Shown: positions 1 to 12,596, counted from the first letter of the stretch. The stretch: 64,000 nt of DNA from Labia minor (GCA_963082975.1 OY720344.1:87544107-87608106), one strand, 5' to 3'. Notes: generated by a model not told the origin, from the sequence alone. A program made the numbers and translations.

Positions 1-1410
1 ATTTCTAATATTAATTTTAAAAAATGTGCAAAAACCTAGATTACATTATGATTACAAAAATTGCAAAAGAAAATAAATTACGAACCTTTGAAATAAATAT
101 GATAAAATTTCGTTTGAGTTGATCTTCAAGATGGCCTACTAAAAATCATCCATTTTTAACGGTTAGCTTATAACTAATATACGCTTCACCTGGTCCTTAG
201 GTGACTACTCTCGTCCCACAATGCCTTTCTCATACCCAAAGGGTTAGTTTTCAAAATATAGAAAACACGTCATATCTCTAACCCAGTGATATCCCTCAGT
301 TTTACCTTTTATTATTTTTATATACATTCATCTCCAATTTCTTTCAGCATCTTTTAAATACATCTTTGGTGTCCATATTTTGTGTAAAACCAATAAAGTA
401 AATATAACAATAATAATTCATTAACTATCTATAATTGTTTTATATCATTGTTATTATAATATATTCATGATGCTATTTTATATATTACTTTATATTTATA
501 TTTAAAAAAAATAATAAATTAAAATATTTAAGCATTAAAATTTTAATAAAGAATAACATATTAGGATAAAAAAAAAATTAAATTTCAACAATTTTTAAGA
601 ATCATGTTTCCATGCATTCTAAAATTTAATTATATATATGTATAAAAAACCTTTTAAATTGTTATATAATCTTTTCATCAAACCCATCATTGTACACCCA
701 TGTTATTTTGTTTTAACTTGCAAATATAAGTTGGTAAAAAGTATATATATATATATATATACTTATTTGATCTTATACTCTAATAAATGGAACTGCCGAC
801 AATCTCATTTAATCTAATTCCTATGAAACTCTATTAAGGACTTAGGACCATGGCCATACATATTCATAAAGACTCAGGGGTGACTTACAGAGGTGTTCAT
901 CATTGCGTTTGACATTTTTATTTCATGATAAATGAATTCAATGAAAGGCTCGTCCTGGAAATGAAAGTTAAAAATTTCAATAGAAAAAAATGATAAAAAA
1001 CATTAACATGCATTGATTATCAGTTGAATGATTACCGTTTTTAATTAATATCTGCACTCGTGAAAAGATTACATTTTTAATAAAAAATCCTTTATTATTT
1101 TTTTTAAATTTAATTTAAAATATTACCATATAAATAGAATGTGAATTTAATATATTTTTATTTATCTTCCATCCTATTTTTCTAATCTTCAAGTTTAAAG
1201 AAAAATTAGAATAAATATATTCATTATATTAATATAATAATAATGAAATTGAAAAAAAAAAATTAAGATGTATTATGGTTTTAAAAAAATAACAAAAATT
1301 ATAATTTATTAAACTCTGTTAAACAAATCTTTAATTATTTATTTAGATTATCTATTATATTTTATTAGTTTTTAAAATTTATTTTTTTTATATTTATTTA
1401 TTGTAGTTTG
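1..1410. other. AT-rich intergenic sequence
   Basis: No coding pattern, tRNA or terminal repeat was recognised here. A short (TA)n run lies near 741-761. The GC-richer patch around 180-300 has no frame that resembles a known protein. Confidence 0.5.
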
Positions 1411-1720
1411 AGGTGAGTTCTATTACTTTGGAAGACAATAGAAGAAAATAGATTTAGATTGTTTAAAAATAGGATTATTCTATGGGCCGAAATAATCACT
1501 GATGATTGGAGAAGACTGCATACGAGAAATTGCATGATCTCTATGCTTCTTCAAATATAGTTTGGTTATGATAGATGAGACACATTGTTAGATTGGAAGA
1601 AAACTCTTGACAGAAACTTGATCGTGGGAACTGACTTGTTGGTAGAATAGTTACATTTGGAGGAATGAGGTTGCTTTGGAGTTGAAAGGGTCACAGAGAC
1701 AGAAAGTTACATATTTTACT
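1411..1720 (+). mobile_element. Degenerate LINE fragment (C-terminal part of ORF2)
   Basis: In broken forward frames this stretch resembles the region downstream of the reverse transcriptase seen in three better copies in the window (15324-16306, 40565-41090, 62825-63056). The readable piece AYEKLHDLYASSNIVW (about 1527-1574) matches the same segment of those copies. The preceding nucleotides (about 1430-1495) align with the part that reads RVFENRIL in the 15 kb copy. It has many stops and indels, so it is an old 5'-truncated relic. Confidence 0.55.
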
Positions 1721-2000
1721 CTACTCTTTAATGAAGACATTCATCATTGAACACCTTAAATAAATACTTCGGTGTTATTTTTTATTAAATTTTTTTTTTC
1801 ATTATTATTTATTCAAATTAATAATTACCTATCCTAATGAACCACTCAAGGTGTTTGGAATTCAACAGGATATAGCTGACGTCATATCTGACTGTGTCCC
1901 TCAGAAGACGACTCTATATACTTTGATGGAATATTTGAGATAAGGATGATAATTAAGAACATAAAAGGTATAATTTTGCTAATCTACCCCTAAGCTCTCA

Positions 2001-2004
<4 letters not shown>

Positions 2005-2042
<38 letters not shown>
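2005..2042. repeat. (TAA)n microsatellite
   Basis: About 12 uninterrupted TAA/AAT triplets. Confidence 0.9.
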
Positions 2043-2043
<1 letters not shown>

Positions 2044-2247
2044 ATTTCTATATTTCTGTTAAAAAATTTAAGAAAATTTTTTTGATAATTTCTTTTATGT
2101 TATATGTCATAATTTTTTATTAATATAACTTTATACAATCAATTTTTTTTTATTAATGTTTACCAATTTCAAATATGTGAATAGAAAAGTTAAATAAATG
2201 CACATCTTTATCAATTAACAAAAAAAGGAAAAAAAAAAAGTTTCTCG

Positions 2248-3414
2248 CAGGGCTTCGAACCGGAACTGAACCGAAAACCGAAAACCGAAAAAAACCGGTA
2301 TTTTTGTCGGAACGAAAACCGGAGCTGAACCGAAAAAAATAATATTTCAGTTCAGTACGTGTTCAATCCAGAGTTGCCACAAGAGGTGTTTTGGCAACAC
2401 CCAAGCCCGAATTTTTTTCAATTAGTTATGCCTCGCACTGCATGGTGTCGATAAAAACTTTGTTTCAAAAATTAGTGTCCTAGTCATACTCTCCCTTCGG
2501 TTGTGTTGGCAGCGTCTCGTAGTCGCAATACAGAATTTAATGTTTTCATCGTTTGTTTAATACTGATATTTTGATTTAATGATAGTATTAATTTTTTAAA
2601 TTATTTATTCCATCAGAGTTATGTATTGATATAAAGAAAATGATTCATAAATATAAATAAAATTATTAAATAAATTTAAACAAATATTGAATACCTTTGA
2701 CCAAGTACGAAGATTAGACAGTAAAAAACTTATTTTAGAATTTTGGGAGGAAAATAAATAACATATCCTCATTTTAACAAAATTGCAATGGTGGTTTTAG
2801 GAAATACTGCAGCACAAGTTAGTGTTGAAAGAGCTTTCTCTGGTTTAAAGTTTATTTTACGAGACAATAGAAATAGTTTAAATGAAAATATATTAGAAGA
2901 TATTTTAATAATTAGAGGTATAATTTTCATCTTTTATAATTCTAGTTATAATTATAAGTAAATATATCCAAGAATCCTGTATACTTTAACATTAAATATA
3001 CGAATTTGTTTCGTTTGTTGAGTGTTTGAAAGTAGAAGGATGTAAAAAAATATTCATACTTATTTGTTTCGTTTAATAAATTATATTAACATCTTATATT
3101 ATATACTTCTAATTATTATACCTTTAATTAATTATTATTATTTATATTATATTGTATCAATTCATGTAGTATGATTTAGGGTGGTAGCAAGAAATATTTT
3201 TATATATTTATGGCAGACTCGGCATACCCCGACCTAAATTTCTAATACAAATAAAAGGTCTTTAAAATTAATTAATCGGAGCTGAACCGAAAACCGAAAA
3301 CCGAAAAAAACCGTTATTTTTGCCGGAACGAAAACCGGAACCGAACTGATATTTTTTTTTTTTATTGAACCGGAACGAAAACCGAAACGAAAAAAATAAC
3401 GGTTCGAAGCCCTG
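2248..3414 (+). mobile_element. hAT DNA transposon, decayed, with intact ends and 8-bp TSD
   Basis: The element is bounded by perfect 15-bp terminal inverted repeats, CAGGGCTTCGAACCG at 2248-2262 and its complement at 3400-3414. The 8-bp target duplication GTTTCTCG is perfect on both sides (2240-2247 and 3415-3422), which is diagnostic of the hAT superfamily. Both subterminal regions carry repeated ACCGAAA motifs (about 2262-2336 and 3276-3394), probably transposase-binding sites by analogy with other hAT elements. The interior (1,167 bp in total) keeps only the end of the transposase gene, so the copy cannot be autonomous. Confidence 0.93.
2698..2955 (+). pseudogene. hAT transposase C-terminal dimerisation domain (hATC) remnant
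   Basis: The forward frame reads through a segment with the hATC signature: a KIAMVVLGN block, then QVSVERAFSGLKFILRDNR, then NENILEDILIIR. The VERAFSG/LK core is the conserved heart of the hAT dimerisation domain, which lets the transposase multimerise. An in-frame stop lies just upstream (near 2756), and the N-terminal zinc finger and catalytic region are missing. It lies inside the hAT element in the expected position near one end. This is a relic. Confidence 0.85.
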
Positions 3415-3422
3415 GTTTCTCG

Positions 3423-5620
3423 AGCATAAAATTTAATTAAACTTTTCGAGTTTATCATGTAGAAAATCAATTTATCGTTTCTGAATATATTCACAATTGA
3501 TTATTTCTTTTATCATTAGTCATGTCAAGAATTTCAATGTGAAATTGATGAGAAAAATTGATGAGTGGTGAAAGTTTGTAGACAAGTTTGGACGATCTTT
3601 TATAATATATTAATAATATATTATATGTTATTACATGCTGTTTTGAAATCTCGTTTTTTTATTGAATAAACTAATCCGAACAGACTGTATTGATCATATG
3701 AGTTGTATTTCTCTTTTTTTTATGAAATTCAATATTTTGGAACAATATATTTTAATATAATGATATTATTTTTGAGAATCAATAAATAAAAGATCTCTTT
3801 ATTTAAAATAGTATTTTATGTAAATATTTCATAAATTTTAATTAATTGAATCTATATTAATATATATTTCATTTTACTTTCTCAATGAATAAGATAATAA
3901 AATAACTATTGATTTGTATAAATTCTAAGGTATCTATGGAATTTTAATTGAATATTACAGGTTAATATATTGGTAATTTTTGAGGTTTATTTGAAAATGA
4001 AAGCATGACACGAGCTTAGAAAGCTCCTTCACTCTCACAAGAAATATTTTTTTTTCCAATTTTTAATTTTAATTTCCAATGCAGCGACATTTCTAAGAAA
4101 AATTTCAAATACTTTATACTAGAATAATATTTTATATTAAAAGAATTTATCATAAACTAAATTGTTTTATGAATTTTACTTTTCTCAGTCTTGGTTTCTA
4201 GAAGACATAAAACAAAATAAAAAATAAAAAAAAAATTGAAAGAAATTTATTTTATTTATTATTTTATAATTAAATTAAACAATTAAATTATTATTTTTTT
4301 GTTTTTATAAATGCTTTTAGTCCCAATGATTTATAACTGGAATTATAATCATCACTCCACCGTCAGTTATTTCTCCCTTCACATTAAAAATCTCTCTAGT
4401 TATTAATAAATATAAATAACACAACATTTATATGAATGAATTATTGCCTTATGCATATTTTATATTTTTAATTTTAAATTCACCAAAGCGAGAAAATATA
4501 GGATACAATAATTAAAAATTATATATCCATATATATGTACATTATACACCAAAATAGATTCTTGAATGTATAATATGTCAATTGTATATCCGTTTTGACA
4601 TATGTATCATGATGAAGGGCCCAACCTAAATTCCATTTCTATTCCAGAACAACGCTTCAAGCGATCTCGTTCGCTCAAAATGATTTGGTTAGTTATGGCG
4701 GCTCAACATCCAGGATTGCATATCCGTGAGCGGGTTGAAAGCGAATTATTATCTTACGAATCAGTAAATCAGCAAAGGACTCCCCCCCCCCCCGATAATT
4801 TTCAAAAGATGCTGCGGGTTGTATTGTATATTTTACCACAAATTTCATATAAGAGTGGTCATATATAACTTAATCTTCATATAATTTTATAATCTAATAT
4901 TAAAAAAATGAAAAATAAAATATTATTTAATATATAATAATTTTATGTAAAGTTATTTCCGGACTATTTTTAGTTTCACTTATTGTGAGATTGATTTGAG
5001 TTTTCGGCACCCATTTTGAAAAGGGAATTTCGAGATTATATATCCTTATGAGCTATATTAAAAGTTATTATTTTTGATTGAATGGGTGGATAATCTTGGA
5101 TTCACTGCGCTCTGAAATTCAGAAGAATCCCCACCGAAAATGGCACCCATATGATGAGACTCAAATTTTATAAAAAGAAGTGAAGATTATAATGAAATAT
5201 CTTTTTATCTTCAAAGCTTTCAAGGAAATCTAAATGAATATAATTATATATACAATAGTTATTTATATATAAAAATATTGATTATTGTTTGCTGAAATTT
5301 ACTTTAATTATAATTTTTCTAATTAATTAAAAACTTTATGATTAATATATATATATATATCCTATAGTAAATTTAGAAAATTTTTATTGAGCATTAGAAG
5401 AATTAAACACGTTTTTATTATGATAAATAAAGGTAATATAAAAAATCAATTTCCATGGTAATTGTTTATAAAATCTTAAAAAAAAAAATTAAAAATATAT
5501 GACATCACTGAGGGAATAAATTTTAATCTAAAACTCTAAGCTAAAATATTCATTTAAAAATATCTAAATATACTAGACACCTTTTAAAATATTCAATTCA
5601 ATTCTATTATATAATATGTA

Positions 5621-5663
<43 letters not shown>

Positions 5664-7368
5664 GTTTAATATTATTTATGTTAAAAAATAATAATAATGA
5701 AATATTTAAATATATTTTAAGCAGACTGGGTAGGCTGCATCTTCGAAGGCATGAAGTTAACTATAATAAAAAAAAAAGAAAATTTAAATAAGAATATTTT
5801 AAATTTGGAATCATGAGTTACTGGTTGCCTAAGAAACAGGGGCTCCTGTCAACTCCCGTTCAGTCATTTGCTTGAGGTTAGTGAGTAAGTGCGTCTAGAT
5901 CTAAATCTAAAGCATATCAGACAACACAAAACGGTAAGTAAGATATATTATAATAGTTTACTAACAACTAACAGACAATTATCATAATCCACTTGCACTA
6001 AATACAAACTGTAAAAATGCCAGATATGAATTCCTGAAACATTTTAATTATATAAATAAATACAAAGTGATTAAATTTATATAGTAATATCTATTATTTA
6101 TATTGTAAAAAATCAATAATTTATCCAAATTTTTTTTAAAACTGCTATATAAGCGACCTTTATTATCTAATTTTTCTATTAACCCATAAAATTAAACTAA
6201 AATATTTCAAGTGAAATTAGGTAAATAATGTAATATTAAAATTCAATTAATACTATTTAAAAAAACTTTATCTTTAATATATTAGAGATAAAGTCTTATT
6301 TTATAAAATTCTGAATATTTAAAAAAATATAGACGTAGATTGGAAAACATAAATTTATGTTTATTGTTAACAAAATTGGTATATCATTTAAGTAATTATA
6401 AAAATGACATTATCTAACAGACATTGATAATTACTATAATAGCACTAATAGCTCTAAATATCAGTTAGCTGAATGTTTAGAATTCGAATTTACTGGTAAA
6501 TATATAATTGAATATTTAAAAAGTTGAATATATATATATAATCAAATTTTTCACATTAATATATGTGTAGAGAGAGAGAGATAAAGTTTTATTTTATAAA
6601 ATTATGAATATTTAAAAAAATATAGTGACATAGAAGGGTAGATTGGAAAATAATAATTTATGTTTACAATAGTAGAGTAAGTTTAATTTTAAAAAAATTT
6701 CGATTTTCACATTAATTTCACATTAATTTTGTTTAATATATATATTAATGTGTAAATTTCGATTTTATTTATTAATTTAAGATTTTGGCAATTAACTCTT
6801 TTTGATAATTAGGTTATTTTATACGATAATATAAGTTGAACAAAAATCAAATTAATATCAAATGATTGGTAATATGTATTTAGTAATTAAAGAATATTTG
6901 GGGATTTATAGTAATATTAGGTTAATTTATTATTTACAATTTTAGTAGGCGTGGATTGTAAGTTTAGCTGCTGATTTGACAAATCTTTATGGTTTTAATT
7001 CTTTTATCACAAAAAAATATTCAACGTCAATCATTCTATTTCTAAATTAAACATATATTCAATTTAATTTCAAAATAAATAAATATTAATCATTATGAGA
7101 ATATTGTGATGTTATAATGATAATATTATATAATATATTATTATATAATATTATATAATATTATAATATTATATTATATAATCAAATATAATGTTATATT
7201 AATAATTATATGTTAGATAATTTTTTGAAATTAGTATTTATTTCATAATATTTAGACTTTTATGTTATAATAATATTTTATTATGCTCTTTTATTGTATT
7301 TTGACGAGTAGTGTTTAATGAAATGTTAATGAAATTTAAAAATAATCTCTATAGTTTTAATTTTTGTT
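3423..7368. other. AT-rich intergenic sequence with microsatellites
   Basis: Mostly A/T-rich filler. It contains a long (TA)n array (about 5624-5659), AT-only palindromic sequence near 7110-7190, and a GC-richer patch at 4600-4860 described separately. A patch at 4985-5165 shares AATCCCCACCG and an AAGGGAATT..GAGATTAT block with 11320-11480, which suggests a small unnamed dispersed repeat. No other gene was recognised. Confidence 0.5.
4602..4868 (+). other. Unidentified 88-codon open frame in a GC-richer patch
   Basis: An open frame with unusually balanced base composition for this region (about 4600-4790) runs through a poly(C) tract near 4783-4793. A pyrimidine-rich stretch ending in TATTCCAG (about 4640-4648) resembles a splice acceptor, so part of it could be an exon. 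The segment containing HIRERVESELLSYES looks protein-like, but I recognise no family. The homopolymeric C run argues against an intact gene. It could equally be a TE fragment. Confidence 0.2.
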
Positions 7369-7973
7369 TACTATCTCGCCAGAGGTAGTATTATGATCAC
7401 GAAAATTTTCGATTTCAAGATTTTGATGTTTTTATACGTTTTGAAGGTCCTTGAGTCATTTTCACTAAGGTTGAAAAAAATGTCTCTCTCTGTGTGTATG
7501 TGTGTGTGTATATGTAGACAAGATTACGAAAAAATGGTTTGAGCTAGAATAATGAAATTTGGTACACGGGCATTATTCAAAATTCGAAGTTTTCTAACAA
7601 CTTTTGAGAAATGTAGCTCAACCGAAAGAGGGTAATTACCTATCATGTTTTGATTTTTTTTCCATTAAAGTGACCGTAAAAATAAAAATATATGTTTGAT
7701 AGTTTTTCACATGATTAAAAATTGTGTAAAACTGCTATATATAGGATTTAAGCTTGATTGAATAGCTGAAAGTACCGGGATTAATTTTTAAACACTGCAA
7801 ATCACCACCGTGATTGACGTGGTGCTATCAATAAAGATCCAAACATTCGCTGTTTTAATAAATATTATTTATTAATTTTAATTTATAATTTAATTAATTA
7901 AAATTAGTTTAAATATAATATATGTTATTTAATTCAATTCAAATGTCGAGATAGTCGAATGGAGACACTCCAG
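7369..7973 (-). repeat. R1 dispersed repeat, copy 1
   Basis: This is the first of seven related copies in the window, read here on the minus strand. The 5' edge is GGAGTGTCTCCA-type (plus-strand right end, about 7959-7973). An AT-rich block follows, then a GTGACGTGGTG-like core, the motif TGAGCTAGAATAATGAAATT, a GT-rich microsatellite, and finally an ACTATCTC...GAGATAGT-type hairpin at the other edge (7369-7390). It contains no coding capacity. The ends are also related to each other (ACTATCTCGC versus GCGAGATAGT). It is probably a non-autonomous DNA element of undetermined class. Confidence 0.8.
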
Positions 7974-8028
7974 CTTATTTCCGGAAGGTTATATATATAT
8001 ATACGTTTGTGTCTTGAGGGAGAGAGAG

Positions 8029-8060
8029 ATTGATAGATAGAGAGAGAGAGAGAGAGAGAA
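8029..8060. repeat. (GA)n microsatellite
   Basis: A GAGAGA tract interrupted by GATAGATAG. The nearby open frame that translates it as poly-Ser/Leu is an artefact. Confidence 0.8.
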
Positions 8061-8928
8061 TTGAGCAGTTATTACATCTATTAATTAAATTTTTAATTAA
8101 ATTATTCATTTTTTTCATTTGACAATTTTTATAAAAGAAAGTTTTGCTATTAATCAAATAAATTAACAAGTAAATATAAATATAATTTATTAGCTTTTTT
8201 ATATACTAATATTTGAAAGATAATTTAAAGGATAAAAAAAGATCACGATTTATTAAGAATCAAATTAGTCAATGAATATTGTGAGCATCTATTTTTAAAA
8301 GCTTTTTAAATTAAACTTATTTAAGAAGAAACTCGTTTCCTTTATCTTTTCTTATGCTACCCCTTCCGCAACACCCTTGCCATCCAGCTTACCTTCTAAG
8401 AATTCTTCATCCATCCGGAATTACTTCAAATTGTATATTAGAGTCATCAATTTACTTCGTAATGTTAATAAAGAAGAGATAATCAATAGTTTAATCTTTT
8501 CTCCTTTAGCACCACGAAGCTTTCATTCATTTCACACTTCTCATTCCCCACACCCTCTCACCTCCTCTCTTTTTCTCTCAGACTTGTTCCCTCTTACTCC
8601 AACACTAACTCTCATTCCTAAAGGGTATCCTTTGGATTTCGATGACAGTTGGCTCGGAATGTTCTGCATAGCCAGCTGTACCCAGACGAATCGACAAGAT
8701 GGAAGCAATCGATCCATTATAAGACACATCTATCAGAATCATTTTAAGATTTCATCTTGATGTATTTTTTCTTATCTTTATATATTTTATTTTATTTGTT
8801 TTCTAATTTAGTATTAAAGATGGATTTCAATGAAAAACACATTTCATCAAATAACAAAAAACAAACAAAAAATAATAACCTAAAAATGTATTGTTTTTTA
8901 CCCAACTAATTATTTTTAACGTTATTAT

Positions 8929-9783
8929 TACTATCTCGCCAGAGATAGTATTTCGATGTCGAGATTTGGATGTTTTTATACGTTTTGAAGGTCCCTGAGT
9001 CATTTTCATTAAGGTTAAGAAAAATAACTGTGTGTGTATGTGTGTATGTAGACAAGATTACGCAAAAACGGTTTGAGCTAGAATAATGAAATTTGGCAAA
9101 CACGGGCTTATTTAAAAATTCGTAGTTTTCTATTAACTTTTGAGAAATGTAGCTCATTTACCTACCACATTTTTATTTTTCTTTCTCTAAATCAGTGATT
9201 CTCAATCACTGTACCGCGGTACTTTTGTGTGCCTCGAGATTTTCAAAAGTGTGCCCGAGATTATAAAAATGTACTGCCAAATTATTACAAATGTAAAGAG
9301 GCTCTTAAACATTTCCGACTTTTGTTTTATAAACTTTTTCAATTTGGTACTAAAAAAATAAAAGTAAACCGTTTTTGGGACCACTTTTTTCCAATATATG
9401 GTAAACTTTTATTTTTCTTTCCAAATTTTTAAACCGTTAATAGTGTGCCGCGGTAAAAAAAAGGTTGAGAAACTGACCATAAAAATAAAGATATATGTTT
9501 TATAGTTGGTCACATAATAAAAAATTCTACATAACTGTTATATATAGAATTTCAGCTTCATAGACTCGCTGAAAGTACCGGAATTAATTTTTTAACACGT
9601 TAACTGGCAATCACGCGCCAGCATGTGACGTGGTGCCATCAACAAAGAGCCAAACATGCGCTGGTTTAATAAATATTATTTATTAATTTTAATTTATAAT
9701 TTAATTAATTAAAATTAGTTTAAATATAATACATGTTAATTAATCCAATTCAAATTGCGAGATAGTCGAGTGGACACACTCCA
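8929..9783 (-). repeat. R1 dispersed repeat, copy 2, split by a nested MITE
   Basis: It has the same structure as the copy at 7369-7973, with the hairpin edge at 8929-8950 and the opposite edge near 9783. The alignment is interrupted at about 9193-9475 by a hAT-type MITE, which explains its greater length. The host sequence around the break (TCTCTAA and GACC-TAAAAATAAAG) matches uninterrupted copies such as the one at 33251-33517. The MITE is therefore younger than this R1 copy. Confidence 0.85.
9193..9475. mobile_element. hAT-type MITE nested in R1
   Basis: The ends are CAGTGATTCTCAA... and ...GGTTGAGAAACTG, followed inward by complementary ACCGCGG / CCGCGGT blocks. This resembles Charlie-like hAT non-autonomous elements. 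A related copy lies at 61639-61908, sharing the left ~60 bp including TTTTGTGTGCCTCGAGATTT and the internal block GGCTCTTAAACATTT. There is no transposase. A clean 8-bp target duplication is not visible, so the right boundary is approximate. Open frames across it on both strands are spurious. Confidence 0.75.
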
Positions 9784-10276
9784 AATTTTTATACTTACAA
9801 TGAGTTGGAACTCAGGAAATATTTGTAATATTTTTCTCTCACTCGATTCTCTTTATAAATTATTATCATTTGATATTAAAAAGAATCTCGAATTATTCAT
9901 AAATCAACTTTAAATAGCGTTAGATTTATTATTGTATAATTTTTCACAAAATAAAAATTGAAATAAAGTCATATAAGTGAAAAAAATGTATTTAAATATT
10001 AAATCATGAAAGTGCGATTCAGTAGATAAACTAAAATATCCATGGTTACTTTGCTTCTGTGGAATATCAGTTTCAGAAGAATAATAGTGCTCCTATGATT
10101 CATATGTGTTGTAATAAATCGGTTTTATTCGAGTTAAATCGGTCTAAAAGTCTAAGCTCTCCCATTCTCTGAAGGTTTTGATCCAATGTCAAAATGCGGG
10201 GCACCCACATAATACTACTTATATCAATCTAACACTACTTGACAGAATAATTTAAAATTTGAAATAATAATAATTA

Positions 10277-10523
10277 TAATTTCACCACACACGATTTCCT
10301 TACAATTAATCGTATTTAAAAAATGAAAGCGTGGGCGACAAACAAGCAAGGAAAAACGTAAACTACTTCAAATAGACAAAGTTATCAATTATAGTGGAAA
10401 AGGAAAAAAAAACAGAAAGGTTTGTGGATATACAATGAAATGTCCTTCGTATTCTTTTCCTTTCCCTACATTTTTTAGATATGATTAATTGTAAGGCAAT
10501 CGTGGTGTGAGTGGTGAAATTAT
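10277..10523. mobile_element. MITE with ~50-bp terminal inverted repeats
   Basis: The left arm begins ATAATTTCACCAC (10277) and contains CCTTACAATTAATCGTAT. The right arm carries the near-exact reverse complement (about 10480-10523), including ATTAATTGTAAGG and GTGGTGAAATTAT. The inverted similarity extends for about 50 bp, and the ~150-bp interior is non-coding. The superfamily cannot be assigned because the flanks are too AT-rich to call a target duplication. Confidence 0.75.
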
Positions 10524-10773
10524 TTTCTCCTTTTTTGTGCATTTAAATAAAAGGGTGTTTTTAAAAAGTTTTTTTAATATTTTTTTTTATTTAAATTTCA
10601 ATATTCATTCTGTGACCTTGGGAATTTGCTTGATTATATCTTTAATAAATATTACCTATAAATTTATTTATTTTTCAAATTGATCGAAAGGTAATATATT
10701 ATAAGTATTAAAATAATTCTTTTATTTATTTATCATATTTTTCATTTGACTGATTAATAGGAATTCATATTCA

Positions 10774-10797
10774 CACACACACACACACACACACACA
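10774..10797. repeat. (CA)n microsatellite
   Basis: About 12 uninterrupted CA dinucleotides. Confidence 0.9.
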
Positions 10798-11598
10798 TTT
10801 ATTGGGAATTTATAAGGAATTAATAATTTTTCAAATGAAAAAAAATCACTGTTCATATTTTGATAATCGGTTTAATTATAATCGCTTTTAAATTACATTT
10901 TATTATTTTATTTTTTTAAATGAAACGATTTTATGATGATCTCACTCTGAAAATAGTATCTGTGAATCTCCATTACTATTAAAGTCTAATTTTTTTCATA
11001 TTAATTTATTTTTTGAATATATAGATATATGTGTACTTAAATAGATTATATCAAAAATATATTATACATATTTTCAATTTATTACAATTAGAGATTGAAT
11101 TTATTGATCTTGAATATTAGATGTACTAATCATATAGAAAATTATTCAATTTTTTTATTTTTTCAAAGAGATTTTCTTTTTTATTACTTCCAAAAAATAC
11201 CAATTTTATTTATATATAAGAATATTTGGTTTATAGTGAAATTTTAGAAGTTTTTATTTTGGTTAATGGTTTGTATTTTGACATTTTGGCATTCATTTTT
11301 TGAGCCATCTTCAAGAATGTTGTAAAGGGAATTTTGAGATTATGACTAGAAATCAATGTGGCATTTTGGTTTTGAGTAAATCTTATTATGTTATATATGT
11401 TTTAAAGCTCTTATGTATTCCGCGAACATCTCAACTGAATCCATCAAATGAATCCCCACCGGAAACACTGCAAGAAGACAATTTTTCTTTGAAATCTAAT
11501 AATCCTTTCGCTATATTTTCTTGATAATAGCATCAATACGGGGACTGAAACAATGTGATTAAAATCTCATTAACCAACGTGAAAACAACCGGGAATTA

Positions 11599-11633
<35 letters not shown>

Positions 11634-11865
11634 CAAATATCTATCTTTAGTTAATACATTCATATAAAGTTTATAGAATTAAAATTGTACCCATGCAATA
11701 CCTTCATTTTCCATCGTTTGTGTTCGAATCAATTGAATGCCAACTTCGATTTCGTGTCAAGGCATTATTAGACTCTGAACAATTAGCGTAATAGTCTTTC
11801 TTAAGGATAAATTCCAAATTGTCTTATTATTCGATTTTACAAAAACAATGTGCAAAAGAAATATA
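10798..11865. other. AT-rich intergenic sequence
   Basis: No gene recognised. It includes the small shared block at 11320-11480 noted under 3423-7368 and a (TA)n array near 11605-11630. The 74-codon open frame at 11300-11524 overlaps that repeated block and has no recognisable domain. Confidence 0.45.
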
Positions 11866-11867
11866 GT

Positions 11868-11940
11868 TAGGTTGGCTGGGTGGCAAATGGCTCCATCCTG
11901 TTGAAACTAATTGACATCCATGTCATCCTTTTCAATTTTT
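11868..11940. mobile_element. Possible mariner terminal fragment
   Basis: The sequence GTTAGGTTGGCTGGGTGGCA (about 11867-11886) resembles the GGTTGGC-type ends of many mariner transposons. No partner end or transposase is visible before R1 copy 3 starts at 11954, so at most a solo end remains. Confidence 0.35.
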
Positions 11941-11953
11941 GAGAACAAACATT

Positions 11954-12358
11954 TGGAGTGTCTCCACTCGACTTTTTCGCAAATTTGAATTGGATCAAAT
12001 AACATATATTATATTTAAATTAAATTTAATTTAAATTATAAATTATAAACTAAAATTAATAAATATATATTAAACCAGCGCGTGCTTGATTGATGGCACC
12101 ACGTCACGTGCAGGCGCGTGATTGCCAGTTAACGTGTTAAAAAATTAATTCGTGTACTTTCAGAAATTCAACCAAGCTGAAATTCTATATATAGCAGTTG
12201 TATATAATATTTAATCATGTGAAAAACTATCAAACATATATCTTTATTTTTCTCAACCTTAGTGAAAATGACTCAGGCACCTTCAAAACGTAAAAAAACA
12301 TCAAAATCTTGACATCGAAAATTTTCGTGATCGCAATACTATCTCTGGCAAGATAGTA
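11954..12358 (+). repeat. R1 dispersed repeat, copy 3, internally deleted
   Basis: Forward-oriented copy with both edges (TGGAGTGTCTCCACTCGAC at 11954 and ACTATCTCTGGCAAGATAGT near 12338-12357). About 190 bp between the CTTTATTTTT block and the CTCAACCTTAGTG block is missing compared with full copies. Confidence 0.85.
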
Positions 12359-12371
12359 AAAATACGTTTAA

Positions 12372-12596
12372 CATGGTAATTCAATATTGATGGAAAAAGT
12401 AGCTCCTTGTTCATTTGTCAAGAATAATGATTCGATGATGATCAAAAACCCATCCAAAACAGTTTCTCTTTATGGGGCATAGTCTGCTCAATAGTCAAAT
12501 GTCTAATTCCCAAATGCAATCCATTTGTATATAGTCACCGAGTTAGAACTGAACTTCATCAAAAAGTACGAAAATGTACTAAAAAATTGGGTTGAT
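12372..12596 (+). pseudogene. Possible degenerate coding segment, GPCR-like tail (weak)
   Basis: Two adjacent forward frames are open in succession: about 12372-12482, ending PSKTVSLYGA then stop, and, shifted by one base, about 12482-12594, containing CLIPKCNPFVYSHRVRTELH. The NPFVY motif after a hydrophobic stretch, followed by a basic tail, recalls the NPxxY end of transmembrane helix 7 in G-protein-coupled receptors. The segment is short, needs a frameshift, and has no recognisable upstream helices. I treat it as a weak pseudogene candidate. It could be chance. Confidence 0.25.

Noticed and set aside
3234-3494. 86-codon minus-strand frame with FGFR-like repeats
   Set aside because: The pattern comes from the ACCGAAA subterminal repeats of the hAT element.
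7110-7190. AT palindrome as a replication origin or regulatory site
   Set aside because: Pure A/T low-complexity palindromes are common in this background and nothing supports a function.
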